Shown: positions 17,367 to 26,386 of the stretch, one piece after another
How positions within the stretch are numbered: the first letter of the stretch is position 1
How the letters are laid out: every line of letters begins with the position of its first letter
DNA from: Gammaproteobacteria bacterium
GTDB lineage: Bacteria; Pseudomonadota; Gammaproteobacteria; SZUA-229
Length of the DNA stretch: 64,000 bases
Assembly: GCA_030148865.1 (NCBI GenBank)
Contig: JASBSR010000041.1
Span: 62,001-126,000 of the forward strand
Direction: 5' to 3'
Notes under the pieces: model-generated
Told to the model about the DNA's origin: nothing
Seen by the model: only the letters and a program-made list of their open reading frames with translations
Databases searched by the model: none
Translations under genes and position numbers: made by a program

Positions 17367-17924
17367 TCAGTCCCTGAGGTCGGACATTACCTGGCCTGAT
17401 AGTTTGTGACGATTTTTTAGCTCGACATAATGACTGGCAGAATAGCTTAAAAACTCGCGTTCTCTGTCGCTGAGTTCGCGCACGCGTCGTGCCGGGCTGC
17501 CCAGCCAGAGATAACCACCTTCCAGCACCTTGCCCGGTGATACCAGACTGCCGGCACCAAGCATCGCGCCCCGTTGCACCACCGCGCCATCGAGAATCAC
17601 CGAACCCATGCCAATTAAACACAGATCTGCAATAGTGCAGGCGTGAATCACCGCATTGTGACCGACCGTGACATCATCACCGATGGTTAACGGAAAGCCC
17701 TCGGGTGCGAACTCGCTGGCGTGGCTGACGTGCAAAATGCTGCCGTCCTGAATATTGCTGCGCGCACCGATGCGAATGGAATGGATATCACCACGAATCG
17801 AGCACATCGGCCACACTGAGGCGTCAGCCCCGATGACCACGTTGCCGGTGACCACGGCACTGGCGTCGACAAAGGCAGTGGTATCAATGTCTGGCCTGTG
17901 ATTTTCAAAAGTTCGGATTGTCAT
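17367..17924 (-). CDS. Gamma-carbonic anhydrase family protein (YrdA-like)
   Basis: A 185-residue left-handed beta-helix protein with hexapeptide repeats through residues 10-150. The putative metal-binding histidines are in LHVSHAS and TVGHNAVIHAC, as in YrdA/CaiE/gamma-CA proteins. A C-terminal helix (SDREREFLSYSASHYVEL) would pack on the trimer. Many such proteins lack measured carbonic anhydrase activity, so the function is uncertain. It forms a tight pair with apbE. Confidence 0.9.
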   Translation of the reverse strand: MTIRTFENHRPDIDTTAFVDASAVVTGNVVIGADASVWPMCSIRGDIHSIRIGARSNIQDGSILHVSHASEFAPEGFPLTIGDDVTVGHNAVIHACTIADLCLIGMGSVILDGAVVQRGAMLGAGSLVSPGKVLEGGYLWLGSPARRVRELSDREREFLSYSASHYVELKNRHKLSGQVMSDLRD

Positions 17925-17997
17925 AACATAAATCTAACAAAAACCCGGGCAACATACACCTGCATCATAGTAATCAGCTGCGGTAAACTCTGGCGCT

Positions 17998-19041
17998 ATG
18001 CAATTGAGTGAAATCAAACGTCAGCTCGTACAGGGTTACCAGAGCCTGGATCGTGCTATTGATCGTCTGGCGCAGCATCCTGTGCTGGATAAAATTGAGC
18101 ACTGCTTCAGAATCAGCCTTGCGGCTGGTGCAGCCGGCTGGTGCAGCCTGTTACAGCAGTTAAGACCAATCACGCATAACGAAACCCTGCGGCTATATCT
18201 CAGACTGACCCGACTCGACAAACCCATCGGTATCCTGCTGTTACTCTGGCCCACGCTAATGGCGCTGTGGCTGGCCGCCGGCGGCTGGCCTGATACAGAC
18301 GTGTTGCTGATTTTTATCCTCGGCGTCATTTTGATGCGCTCGGCGGGCTGTGCGATTAATGACTACGCCGATCGTGACATCGACAAACACGTGCGCCGCA
18401 CCCAGTCACGACCTCTGACCTCGGGCAGAATCAGCTCACTCGAAGCTTTGCTGGTGTTCGCTATTCTCAGTCTTGCCGCATTTGCGCTGGTGCTATTGCT
18501 CAATCCGCTCACCATCTGGATGTCACTGGGCGGGATCGTACTCGCAGCCAGTTATCCGTTCATGAAACGCTATCACTATCTGCCGCAGATTCATCTCGGT
18601 GCCGCCTTTGGCTGGGCCGTGCCCATGGCCTACACCGCGCAGGCGAATGAACTCACCCCCATGACCTGGCTGCTGTTTTTGTTTGTTGTACTCTGGGCGA
18701 CAGCGTATGACACCATGTACGCCATGGCGGATCGCGACGACGATATTAAAATCGGTGTTAAATCCACCGCTATTCTATTTGGCCCAGCAGATAAACTGAT
18801 CATCGGCATTATTCAAATCATGACCCTGTTCGCGTTAATTATGATCGGTGAGCGCGCCGAGCTCTCGGGCTTTTATTACGCCGGTGTGCTAGCGGCGGCG
18901 GTGTTTGCCGTCTGGCAGCAATATCTGATCAGGCAGCGTGAACCGCAACAATGTTTTCGTGCCTTTCTGAATAACAACTGGTTTGGTTTTGTGCTGTTTC
19001 TTGGAGTATTTTGTGATTATCAGTTTGGAGGAATAACATGA
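17998..19041 (+). CDS. ubiA: 4-hydroxybenzoate polyprenyltransferase UbiA
   Basis: A membrane prenyltransferase of ubiquinone synthesis that joins the octaprenyl chain to 4-hydroxybenzoate. The first Asp-rich motif is NDYADRDID (121-129) followed by RTQSRPL; the second is [13 protein letters not shown]. About eight membrane helices are visible. At 347 residues it is some 55-60 residues longer than the E. coli enzyme, owing to an N-terminal extension (1-62) that is amphipathic rather than a clear membrane segment. The enzyme that supplies its substrate, UbiC, is encoded 27 kb away in this window rather than next door. The DUF3530-like gene overlaps its stop by four bases (ATGA). Confidence 0.95.
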   Translation: MQLSEIKRQLVQGYQSLDRAIDRLAQHPVLDKIEHCFRISLAAGAAGWCSLLQQLRPITHNETLRLYLRLTRLDKPIGILLLLWPTLMALWLAAGGWPDTDVLLIFILGVILMRSAGCAINDYADRDIDKHVRRTQSRPLTSGRISSLEALLVFAILSLAAFALVLLLNPLTIWMSLGGIVLAASYPFMKRYHYLPQIHLGAAFGWAVPMAYTAQANELTPMTWLLFLFVVLWATAYDTMYAMADRDDDIKIGVKSTAILFGPADKLIIGIIQIMTLFALIMIGERAELSGFYYAGVLAAAVFAVWQQYLIRQREPQQCFRAFLNNNWFGFVLFLGVFCDYQFGGIT

Positions 19042-19829
19042 ACACCTACCCGTTCCACCATCTACCGCATACGTTTCTGATGTTGCTGGCTACCTGGACT
19101 ATTGTGGCCCAGGCGTCTGATCTGGCCAGAGAACAACGCTGGGCGAATGAAATCGTCGACACCATTATTGATGGTGACGCGATCAATTTGAATGATGGCA
19201 GTCATGATTTTCTCGGCATTTACACCGAGGCCACAAAAGCCAGCCAACGCGCCGCTATTATCATGCACGGCACCGGCGTGCACCCCAACTGGCAACAGGT
19301 GGTGCAGCCACTACGCACAGGTCTGACTGCACACGGCTGGAACACGCTTTCCATCCAGATGCCAATTCTCGCCAGCGATGCTGAACACATGGCGTACCCG
19401 GCTTTGTACCCGAGCGAAGTGCCGGCACGCATTAATGCCGCGATCAGCTATCTTCATAACAAAGGCATCAAACACATTGTGCTCATCGGTCACAGCCAGG
19501 GTTCGCTTATGGGCGCGTATTATCTTGGCAGGCAGAGCCAGGGCGTCGCTGCACTTGTCGCCATCGGCATGAGCTGCAACCTCAGCGATACCATGATGAA
19601 CGCGGCTTCATCACTAAAAACCATCCGTCTGCCGGTGCTGGATTTATACGGCAGCGATGATCTTGCAACTGTGATCAATGACAAGTCAGCCTGCGCGACA
19701 GCCGCCAAGGCGGCAGGCAATACTCGATACACAAAAAAAATGGTTGCAGGCGCGAATCACTTCTTCGATGGCAAGAACAAAGAATTGCTGGATATAGTCG
19801 CCAACTGGCTGAACAGTTTGCCAAAGTAA
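19038..19829 (+). CDS. Exported alpha/beta-hydrolase-like protein (DUF3530 type)
   Basis: A 263-residue protein with an N-terminal signal peptide ([19 protein letters not shown]). The hydrolase core shows [12 protein letters not shown], the nucleophile motif LIGHSQGS, and a late histidine in [12 protein letters not shown]. This fits DUF3530-type periplasmic proteins; the substrate is unknown. Its ATG overlaps the ubiA stop, so translation is coupled. No known ubiquinone gene product looks like this, so the link to UbiA may be only operonic. Confidence 0.8.
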   Translation: MNTYPFHHLPHTFLMLLATWTIVAQASDLAREQRWANEIVDTIIDGDAINLNDGSHDFLGIYTEATKASQRAAIIMHGTGVHPNWQQVVQPLRTGLTAHGWNTLSIQMPILASDAEHMAYPALYPSEVPARINAAISYLHNKGIKHIVLIGHSQGSLMGAYYLGRQSQGVAALVAIGMSCNLSDTMMNAASSLKTIRLPVLDLYGSDDLATVINDKSACATAAKAAGNTRYTKKMVAGANHFFDGKNKELLDIVANWLNSLPK

Positions 19830-19853
19830 CATATTGACAAAACCATAAGCCGG

Positions 19854-19950
19854 CACCGCAGAGTACGCAGAAAAATCACTGGTGTTTTCATCCTGTTTTT
19901 CGAACTAGCCAGGTTTAACTATTTATAGTTTTTTCTGTGTACACTGCAGC
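19854..19950. repeat. Paired inverted intergenic repeat (CTGCGG type)
   Basis: The left arm, CACCGCAGAGTACGCAGAAA (19854-19873), is the near reverse complement of the right arm, TTTTTTCTGTGTACACTGCAG (about 19929-19949). It fills the gap between the DUF3530-like gene and the convergent comF. It has the same plan as the other paired repeats with a different arm sequence. Confidence 0.6.
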
Positions 19951-19989
19951 TTCACTGCCAGTTTTTAATGCTGGATTTTCCAGCAAGCA

Positions 19990-20679
19990 TTAAACCGCGC
20001 GCGCAATGCTCCAGACGCTGACCGTCTCTACCCCGGCTTTTTTTAATACCCGCGCCAGTTCATTCACTGTTGAGCCGGTAGTAACGACATCATCAATCAA
20101 TGCTATGTGTTTATATTGTAATGGCATGGTCACAGTAAAAGCACCGCGTATGTTTTTCCGGCGCTGGTTTGCGTCCAGTCCGGTTTGCTGTGGCGTATCG
20201 CGCGTTCTCGTCACAACATGACTGACGAGCGGAAGCTGCAGTCTGGCTGCAATGATTTTTCCCAGCTCGTGCGACTGATTAAAACCACGCTTACGCAAAC
20301 GTTTGGGATGCAATGGCACCGCAATAATGCATTCTGGTCTGGACGTCATGGCCAACCGTTCTAGCAATAGCTCAGCCAGCAATCTTGAACAAGATAGCCT
20401 ATCATGAAATTTATACTGCGTGACCAGTCGCACCGCCGCGCCCTGATAACGCATCAGGCTAATCGATATATCGAACTCGGGAGGCATTTTCAGACAACGC
20501 CCACACAAGCAACCTGTGCCCGATTCACTCTGCAATGGTAGCGCACACTGCGCGCAGGAGTTTTTTATCAACGGCAACGACTGGAAGCAATGCTGACAAA
20601 TGTCAAGGCCGTCTGAGCCTGGTCGCTGGCACAGTATGCATCTTGGTGGAAAGATTAATCTGGAGATTTTTGTCAGCAT
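19990..20679 (-). CDS. comF: ComF-family phosphoribosyltransferase-like protein
   Basis: A 229-residue ComF/GntX-type protein. An N-terminal zinc finger (CILC, CQHC, CAQC, CLCGRC; about residues 12-65) is followed by a phosphoribosyltransferase fold with the PRPP loop IALIDDVVTTGSTVNE and the RGFNQSHEL block. Family members are needed for DNA uptake in naturally competent bacteria. In many gammaproteobacteria comF diverges from bioB; here a GGDEF/EAL gene is inserted between them. The start at 20679 was chosen because MLTKISRLIFPPRC matches the family N-terminus; a longer ORF to 20754 would overlap the upstream gene by 26 bases. Confidence 0.9.
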   Translation of the reverse strand: MLTKISRLIFPPRCILCQRPGSDGLDICQHCFQSLPLIKNSCAQCALPLQSESGTGCLCGRCLKMPPEFDISISLMRYQGAAVRLVTQYKFHDRLSCSRLLAELLLERLAMTSRPECIIAVPLHPKRLRKRGFNQSHELGKIIAARLQLPLVSHVVTRTRDTPQQTGLDANQRRKNIRGAFTVTMPLQYKHIALIDDVVTTGSTVNELARVLKKAGVETVSVWSIARAV

Positions 20680-20728
20680 TCCCTGCCTCGTATCAGCGCC
20701 TGACTGACTGCGCTCTGTGGTAAAAAAT

Positions 20729-22636
20729 TTACCTGGCCAGCAAAAATTGCTCACACATATCTGCTGGTAAAGGCTTGCTGATGTAATACCCCTGCAAGAT
20801 ATCGCAGCCCAGCTCAGTTAAATATCGACTCACAGCTTCATTTTCCACACCTTCAGCTACCACAACAAGACTGAGGTTGTGCGCAAGATCAATAATCGAC
20901 TTCACAATGAGCTCATCATCCTTATTCTTTTCCATGTCGCAAATAAACGATTTATCGATTTTCAATTCACTCACTGGCATTTTCTTCAATCGCGACAACG
21001 ATGAGTAACCGGTACCAAAATCATCAATCGAAAGCCCGATGCCCAGATCTCGTATATAATCCAGCACCTTGGTAATGCCCTCATGTTCCGACAAAAACAT
21101 GCTTTCGGTAATCTCAAATATCAGGTGTTTGCCATTGTGACTAACGACGCGATCAAGCAGCAGACAAAATTCTGGATTAATTAAATCCTGGGGTGATATG
21201 TTGACCGAAATAGTGACATCGCAGCCTTTCTCATGCCAGGCAATGGCCTGCGCAAGTGCGGTTTCTATCAACCAGAAGGTATACCGGTCGATCAGACCTG
21301 ATTGCTCAAGTTCGTGAATAAACACATCCGGTGAAATCTCACCCAGTGCCGGTCTACTCCAACGCCCCAGCGCCTCCACCGACAGCACTCGCCCGGTGCT
21401 GCATTGTATTTGCGGCTGATAATGCAACTGGAACTCTTTCTGCTCCAGCGCCTTATGCAAATCGGCGATCATAGTCAGATGTCCTAACGAAGATTTATCA
21501 TCTTCTAAACTGTATAACTGGACACCTTTCTTGCTGTCTTTTGCCAGATACATAGCTGAATCTGCATGGCGTAACAGTTCGCTAACGTCGCGACCATGCT
21601 GAGGATATATCGCGACGCCGATACTACCGCTGACGATCATCTTGGCACCATCGATTAAAAACGGTACTTCCAGTGAACTGAGCAGCTCATGCGCGCGCAA
21701 TATCACATCAGCCTCTGACTGTTGCAGCACAAGCACGAACTCATCACCGCCTAATCGCCCCAGGGTTTCTTCAGCGCTGACATATTCCAGCAAGCGCTTT
21801 GATATTGCCTTGAGCAGCCGGTCACCTTTTTCGTGTCCGAGCACATCATTGACGTTTTTAAATTTATCCAGATCAAGCAACAATAGTGCGACCGATGTAT
21901 TGTCATCACACGCCTGCGCTATTGCCCGGGTTAGACGATCACGAAATAGTGAACGATTGGGTAACAGGGTGAGCGGGTCGTACAGAGCAAGGCGCTCGAG
22001 TTCCTTGTTACTTTCGATCAGCTGTTTATTTAACATCGACAACTGATGACGATAGTTTTCCTGAAGATAATGAGACTCTTCCATTTTTTGTACGGCCATG
22101 GCGTTTTCAATTGCCACCGAGACAATACTGGCAAACATTTTCAACAAGTTAAAATCGCGCCGACTAAATTCGTCAGCACCGATCTTGTTAATACAGGAAA
22201 TACCACCCAGCAGGCCTTTTTTGCCACGCAGTGGAACCAGAATTACCGTCCCCGCTTCTTTTTCCCATTGTGTACGCTCAGCATCGCTGAGGTCATCCAG
22301 TATCCCCCGCCACCAGGGCCTGTTGTGCCTGAACACCCAACCACAAAGACCATAGTCCAGGGACAGGGTTTCGCCGATGACCTCATCGACATTATCACCA
22401 GCACCGGCACGATAGCTATAAGTATCACCTTCGGGATCAATCACAGGAATGAGCAAGGTTTCTGCACTCACCAGGGCGCGAGCGCGCTCGGCGGCAATCT
22501 TGAACACCCGATTGAGATCCAGTTCACCGCCGATTTCGGTGAACGTCTGTTGCAGCAGCTCAATCTCAGCCTCCCGGTTGAGCAGGCTTTCTTTAATATC
22601 GATAATCTGCGGTGGATCTTGCTTGTGGCTGGGCAC
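20729..22636 (-). CDS. GAF-GGDEF-EAL cyclic-di-GMP enzyme
   Basis: A cytoplasmic c-di-GMP signalling protein of about 635 residues. A GAF-like sensor domain (about 35-180) is followed by a short helical linker, a GGDEF domain with intact RLGGDEF (about 294-300) and DLDKFKNVND, and an EAL domain with VEALGRW, SVNISPQDL and DDFGTGYSSL. Both catalytic signatures are intact, so it could make or degrade c-di-GMP. No RxxD inhibitory site precedes GGDEF. The GTG at 22636 with GCGAGG upstream is the preferred start; the frame remains open to 22738, near bioB. A PilZ protein at 37.7 kb is a possible effector in the same network. Confidence 0.9.
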   Translation of the reverse strand: MPSHKQDPPQIIDIKESLLNREAEIELLQQTFTEIGGELDLNRVFKIAAERARALVSAETLLIPVIDPEGDTYSYRAGAGDNVDEVIGETLSLDYGLCGWVFRHNRPWWRGILDDLSDAERTQWEKEAGTVILVPLRGKKGLLGGISCINKIGADEFSRRDFNLLKMFASIVSVAIENAMAVQKMEESHYLQENYRHQLSMLNKQLIESNKELERLALYDPLTLLPNRSLFRDRLTRAIAQACDDNTSVALLLLDLDKFKNVNDVLGHEKGDRLLKAISKRLLEYVSAEETLGRLGGDEFVLVLQQSEADVILRAHELLSSLEVPFLIDGAKMIVSGSIGVAIYPQHGRDVSELLRHADSAMYLAKDSKKGVQLYSLEDDKSSLGHLTMIADLHKALEQKEFQLHYQPQIQCSTGRVLSVEALGRWSRPALGEISPDVFIHELEQSGLIDRYTFWLIETALAQAIAWHEKGCDVTISVNISPQDLINPEFCLLLDRVVSHNGKHLIFEITESMFLSEHEGITKVLDYIRDLGIGLSIDDFGTGYSSLSRLKKMPVSELKIDKSFICDMEKNKDDELIVKSIIDLAHNLSLVVVAEGVENEAVSRYLTELGCDILQGYYISKPLPADMCEQFLLAR

Positions 22637-22760
22637 ACTACCTCGCTCAGAACATGACTTTCGGTGATTAAAGCATAGTCGATATTCTGGATTACACATT
22701 CTAACCCGGCGGCTCGCGTGCCATAATACACCACTCATTTATCCGATATAGTATAGCTCT

Positions 22761-23744
22761 ATGAACCATTTGCGCCACGACTGGGATGCAGCCGAAATCG
22801 CTGCCCTGTTCCAGCTGCCCTTCAACGACCTGCTGTATCAGGCGCACAGCCTGCATCGTGAGCATTTTGACCCTAACCAGGTACAGGTCAGCACTCTGCT
22901 CAGCATCAAAACCGGCGCCTGCCCGGAAGACTGTGGCTATTGCTCGCAAAGCGCGCGCAGCGAAACCGATATCGAACGCGAGCGCCTGCTGCCGCTGGAT
23001 GAAGTGCTGGAAAAAGCTCAGACCGCCAAAACCAACGGTGCCTCACGGTTTTGCATGGGCGCGGCCTGGCGCAACCCGACCGATAAAAACCTTGAAAAAG
23101 TCATTGATATGATCGCCGGTGTAAAAGCACTGGGCATGGAAACCTGCGTCACCCTGGGCATGCTCACCGAAGCTCAGAGTGAGCGCCTGAAAATAGCGGG
23201 TCTGGACTATTACAACCATAATCTGGATACCTCGCCCGAACACTACGGCAACATCATTACCACGCGCACCTATCAGGACAGACTAGACACCCTGCAGCAC
23301 GTGCGCGATGCCGGGATTCACGTCTGTTCTGGCGGCATTCTCGGCATGGGCGAAGCGCGCGCTGATCGCGTCTCTCTGCTACAGCAGCTCGCCAATCTGC
23401 CACAACACCCGGAAAGTGTGCCGATTAATATGCTGGTGCAGGTCGAAGGCACGCCTTTGCACGGGGTTGATAAACTCGAACCACTAGAATTTGTGCGCAC
23501 CATTGCCGTTGCCCGAATCCTGATGCCGACATCGTATGTGCGTTTGTCTGCGGGTCGCACCGAAATGAGCGATGAGACTCAGGCGCTGTGTTTCTTTGCT
23601 GGCGCTAATTCGATTTTCTACGGCGAGAAATTGCTCACCACGGCCAACCCGGATGAAAACCACGATCAGGTACTGTTCGAAAAGCTGGGCATCAACACCA
23701 CCGAGCAGGTGCCCATCAGCACTGACGCACTGGTGCCCGCCTAA
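22761..23744 (+). CDS. bioB: Biotin synthase BioB
   Basis: A radical-SAM enzyme of 327 residues that inserts sulfur into dethiobiotin to make biotin. The [4Fe-4S] cluster cysteines are C54, C58 and C61 ([13 protein letters not shown]). The NHNLDTSPE and YVRLSAGR blocks (the latter binding the [2Fe-2S] cluster) are present. There is no good Shine-Dalgarno before the ATG, and no BirA-type operator is evident upstream. bioF follows after 167 bases; bioA, bioC and bioD are not in the window. Confidence 0.98.
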   Translation: MNHLRHDWDAAEIAALFQLPFNDLLYQAHSLHREHFDPNQVQVSTLLSIKTGACPEDCGYCSQSARSETDIERERLLPLDEVLEKAQTAKTNGASRFCMGAAWRNPTDKNLEKVIDMIAGVKALGMETCVTLGMLTEAQSERLKIAGLDYYNHNLDTSPEHYGNIITTRTYQDRLDTLQHVRDAGIHVCSGGILGMGEARADRVSLLQQLANLPQHPESVPINMLVQVEGTPLHGVDKLEPLEFVRTIAVARILMPTSYVRLSAGRTEMSDETQALCFFAGANSIFYGEKLLTTANPDENHDQVLFEKLGINTTEQVPISTDALVPA

Positions 23745-23755
23745 CCCCATATAAG

Positions 23756-23884
23756 TTGTCCGCGAAAAACGCAAATGAACGCAAAAACATTCTTTGCTTT
23801 AAACAAATCACTGCATGTGTAGCATAAATAATATTTCTACCACACAGGTGTTTCAACCTGATTACATTTGCATTTTTTGCGGAC
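23756..23884. repeat. Paired inverted intergenic repeat between bioB and bioF
   Basis: The left arm begins TTGTCCGCGAAAAACGCAAA (23756-23775) and continues to 23788. The right arm reads CATTTGCATTTTTTGCGGAC (23865-23884). These are inverted copies of the TTGCGG-type repeat and fill most of the gap, ending 27 bases before the bioF start. Confidence 0.65.
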
Positions 23885-23911
23885 TCATTTACTTTTTTTA
23901 ATGAACATACA

Positions 23912-25060
23912 TTGAAAGACCTCAGCAAGGATCTTGAACAGCGCAAAGCCAGCCACCTGTATCGTCGGCGGCGCGTCAGTGACAGCCCGCAACAGATCGA
24001 AATGCAGATCGACAGCCACAAGGTGATCAGTTTTTGCAGTAATGACTATCTCGGCCTCGCCAACCATCCCGCACTTAAGCAGGCTTTCATCAAAGGCATT
24101 GAACAATACGGCACAGGTAGTGGCGCGGCGCATTTAATCAACGGTCACTGTCGCGCACATCACCAACTGGAAATCTCACTGGCAGAATTCACCGGTTATC
24201 CACGCGCTCTGTTATTTTCAACCGGCTATATGGCCAACCTGGGTGTTGCCCAGGCTGTGCTCGGCAAAGGCGACAGCGTGCTCGCAGACCGGCTCAATCA
24301 TGCATCGCTAATCGACGGCGGCCTGCTTAGCGGCGCGCGCCTGATGCGCTATCAACACAGAGATTATGCCGAACTTGCCGACAAACTCGCAACACGCAAT
24401 AGCGGCGAAAAACTGGTGATGAGTGATGCTGTGTTTAGCATGGACGGTGACATCGCCGATACAACAACACTCGCACAATTATGCAAGCAACACGATGCTC
24501 ACCTGATGCTCGACGACGCCCACGGCTTCGGCGTGCTCGGTGAACATGGCGCGGGCATTCTGTCTCACAGCCATATCGACCCAGGTGAGGTACCGATCTA
24601 TATAGCCACGCTCGGTAAGGCTGTCGGCACAGCAGGCGCTTTTGTTGCGGGTAGTAAAGATTTAATCGAAACCTTGATTCAACAGGCGCGAACTTATATT
24701 TATACTACAGCGCAACCGCCCGCAATCGCTGTTGCCACACTGGAAAGCTTACGCATCATTCAACACGAACCCCAGCACCGTGAACAACTGCACAACAATA
24801 TCGCTTATTTCAGGCAGTGTGCACAACAGGCGAGTCTCGCAATCAGCGATAGCGAAACTGCGATTCAGCCGATCATTATTGGCGACGTGGAAAAAACCGT
24901 CGCCATCAGCCAGCAGTTATTTGATCAGGGGTTCCATGTGACTGCGATTCGGCCGCCGACTGTACCCAGAGGGACAGCGCGATTGCGGATTACGCTGTCG
25001 GCGGCGCATCAGCGCGAGCATATTGAGCAATTAGTGACCGCGCTGCATGCGCTGATCTGA
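23912..25060 (+). CDS. bioF: 8-amino-7-oxononanoate synthase BioF
   Basis: A PLP-dependent enzyme of 382 residues that condenses pimeloyl-ACP/CoA with alanine in biotin synthesis. PLP-binding K236 is in ATLGKAVGTAG, and the DDAHGFGVLG block (201-210) is intact. Family N-terminal residues (DLEQRKASHLYRRRR) begin only eight codons after the start, so the start must lie close by. The only in-frame candidate is TTG at 23912; the ATG at 23901 is out of frame. No convincing ribosome binding site is seen. A paired repeat lies immediately upstream. Confidence 0.95.
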   Translation: MKDLSKDLEQRKASHLYRRRRVSDSPQQIEMQIDSHKVISFCSNDYLGLANHPALKQAFIKGIEQYGTGSGAAHLINGHCRAHHQLEISLAEFTGYPRALLFSTGYMANLGVAQAVLGKGDSVLADRLNHASLIDGGLLSGARLMRYQHRDYAELADKLATRNSGEKLVMSDAVFSMDGDIADTTTLAQLCKQHDAHLMLDDAHGFGVLGEHGAGILSHSHIDPGEVPIYIATLGKAVGTAGAFVAGSKDLIETLIQQARTYIYTTAQPPAIAVATLESLRIIQHEPQHREQLHNNIAYFRQCAQQASLAISDSETAIQPIIIGDVEKTVAISQQLFDQGFHVTAIRPPTVPRGTARLRITLSAAHQREHIEQLVTALHALI

Positions 25061-25489
25061 TTTATCGTGGTAGTGGCCTTTTGTGCAGCGCTCCGCACCC
25101 TGCCAGGGAGACTGTCATCCTGAGTGGTTTTTTGCGAAGGATCACCGCTTTTTTAGCGCGAAATTAAATATCGTGGTGGTGGGTACTATGCGGCGCATTG
25201 CTGCACTTTACCCTTCGAACCGCGTAAAAACTCGCGTTCAAATTCGATCCAGTCGAATTTTTCACACCCACGGCCGAGGCATTTTTCTGCTGTTGTATAC
25301 GGAGCATTTAAGGGGTCAGGGCCGAATGGCACTGAGTTAAGCGTAATAAGGTTTGGGAGTCGTCATTCCGGTATGTCTTTGGCCGGAATCCATTGCTTTA
25401 AACAGGTAGATTCTCGCCAGAAGCATGCGCGAATGACGGGCACCACCGTTAAAGTTCGCAAGCCCACCACTAACCTGCGACTTACAACA
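25061..25489. other. Gene-free repeat-rich stretch
   Basis: This 430-bp gap has no credible gene. It holds three relic-like pieces. TGTCATCCTGAG with GCGAAGGATCA (about 25114-25143) is a common dispersed bacterial motif. GGGGTCAGGGCCGAATGG (about 25313-25330) resembles sequence I associate with REP-associated (RAYT) transposase elements. A unit running from CGTCATTCCGG (25361) to GCGCGAATGACGGG (25427-25440) has short inverted ends, CGTCATT and AATGACG. It looks like a graveyard of small mobile repeats. Confidence 0.45.
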
Positions 25490-26383
25490 TCAACCACCAA
25501 ATAAATTAAATCCCGTGTCATATGGTACCTGTTTTGAAACAGGTATTTTATCCGCAATCCGGCACAAATACTCGGTCATCATATGATGCTGCAGATTGCT
25601 TTCATCAGGCACGACATTGGTGAAGCGCGAAATTCGCATCATACTTTTAATGCCTTCGAGCATTGCATACTGACGCTTGTCCAGCAGGACTATCTCTTTA
25701 CCCATGTGCCAGTAAATATCGAGCTTCATTAAATCCATCGGATCCAGTGGCGGCACCAGCGGAACCACATCTTTTGGTGTCACCAGGCGAATCACATTTA
25801 AATGTGCGTATTTCCGTGCTCCTTCGACATTCGTGACTTTGGGCTGGCCGAATGTCACGACTTGCTCTACCTTATATCCATCCTGATCAAGATACATGGC
25901 AAGAATGTTCGCCACTGCGCCGCCAAGACTGTGGCCAATCGTGACAATACGATAATCTTTATGCAAAAAGGGTAATGCTGCCAGATAAAAGTTACTCGCC
26001 GATCGCGAGAAGCCCTGATGCACCTTAATACCGGCTTTTTTATCCGGCAATAACTGCACTGCCATATCAACATAAGCATTCTCGGCATTGGCCGTGCCGC
26101 GCACGACAATTAACTGAGTTTTTGTCGCTGTGTTGATCGCGAGATAACCAGAGACCACATAACCGGGAACATTGATCTGTTTCTGTAATTTCAGGCCCTG
26201 TTTAGATAACGCCTGCTGAATAGCATTTGCACCTGCATAAGAAGCACTCGCGAGACGAGCGAAGATTTGCAGCTGCACAAAATCGGGGGTTGCGCCCTGC
26301 GCCAGAACTGGCGTGCCGGCGCATAAGCCAAGCAACAACATCATCACAGATGCCCGAACACGATCAATACAAACTTGCATCAT
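25490..26383 (-). CDS. Exported class 3 lipase
   Basis: A 297-residue secreted or periplasmic lipase of the fungal lipase-like (class 3) fold. The signal peptide ends about residue 29 (TPVLAQG). The triad is probably S152 (TIGHSLGGAV), D205 (VTPKDVVPLVPP) and H266 or H267 (LQHHMMTEYL). LIVVRGTA (91-98) supplies the oxyanion region, with the family's usual RGT. The upstream PlsB-like acyltransferase gene ends three bases before its start, so the two are a coupled pair acting on acyl-glycerolipids in different compartments (inference). Confidence 0.88.
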   Translation of the reverse strand: MMQVCIDRVRASVMMLLLGLCAGTPVLAQGATPDFVQLQIFARLASASYAGANAIQQALSKQGLKLQKQINVPGYVVSGYLAINTATKTQLIVVRGTANAENAYVDMAVQLLPDKKAGIKVHQGFSRSASNFYLAALPFLHKDYRIVTIGHSLGGAVANILAMYLDQDGYKVEQVVTFGQPKVTNVEGARKYAHLNVIRLVTPKDVVPLVPPLDPMDLMKLDIYWHMGKEIVLLDKRQYAMLEGIKSMMRISRFTNVVPDESNLQHHMMTEYLCRIADKIPVSKQVPYDTGFNLFGG

Positions 26384-26386
26384 GGA

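Noticed and set aside
22700-22760. Biotin (BirA) operator upstream of bioB
   Set aside because: I looked for the inverted TTGTAAAC / GTTTACAA-type sequence and did not find it.
25083-25340. 85-codon open frame in the repeat-rich gap after bioF
   Set aside because: Its translation is unlike any protein I know, and it runs through the dispersed repeats.
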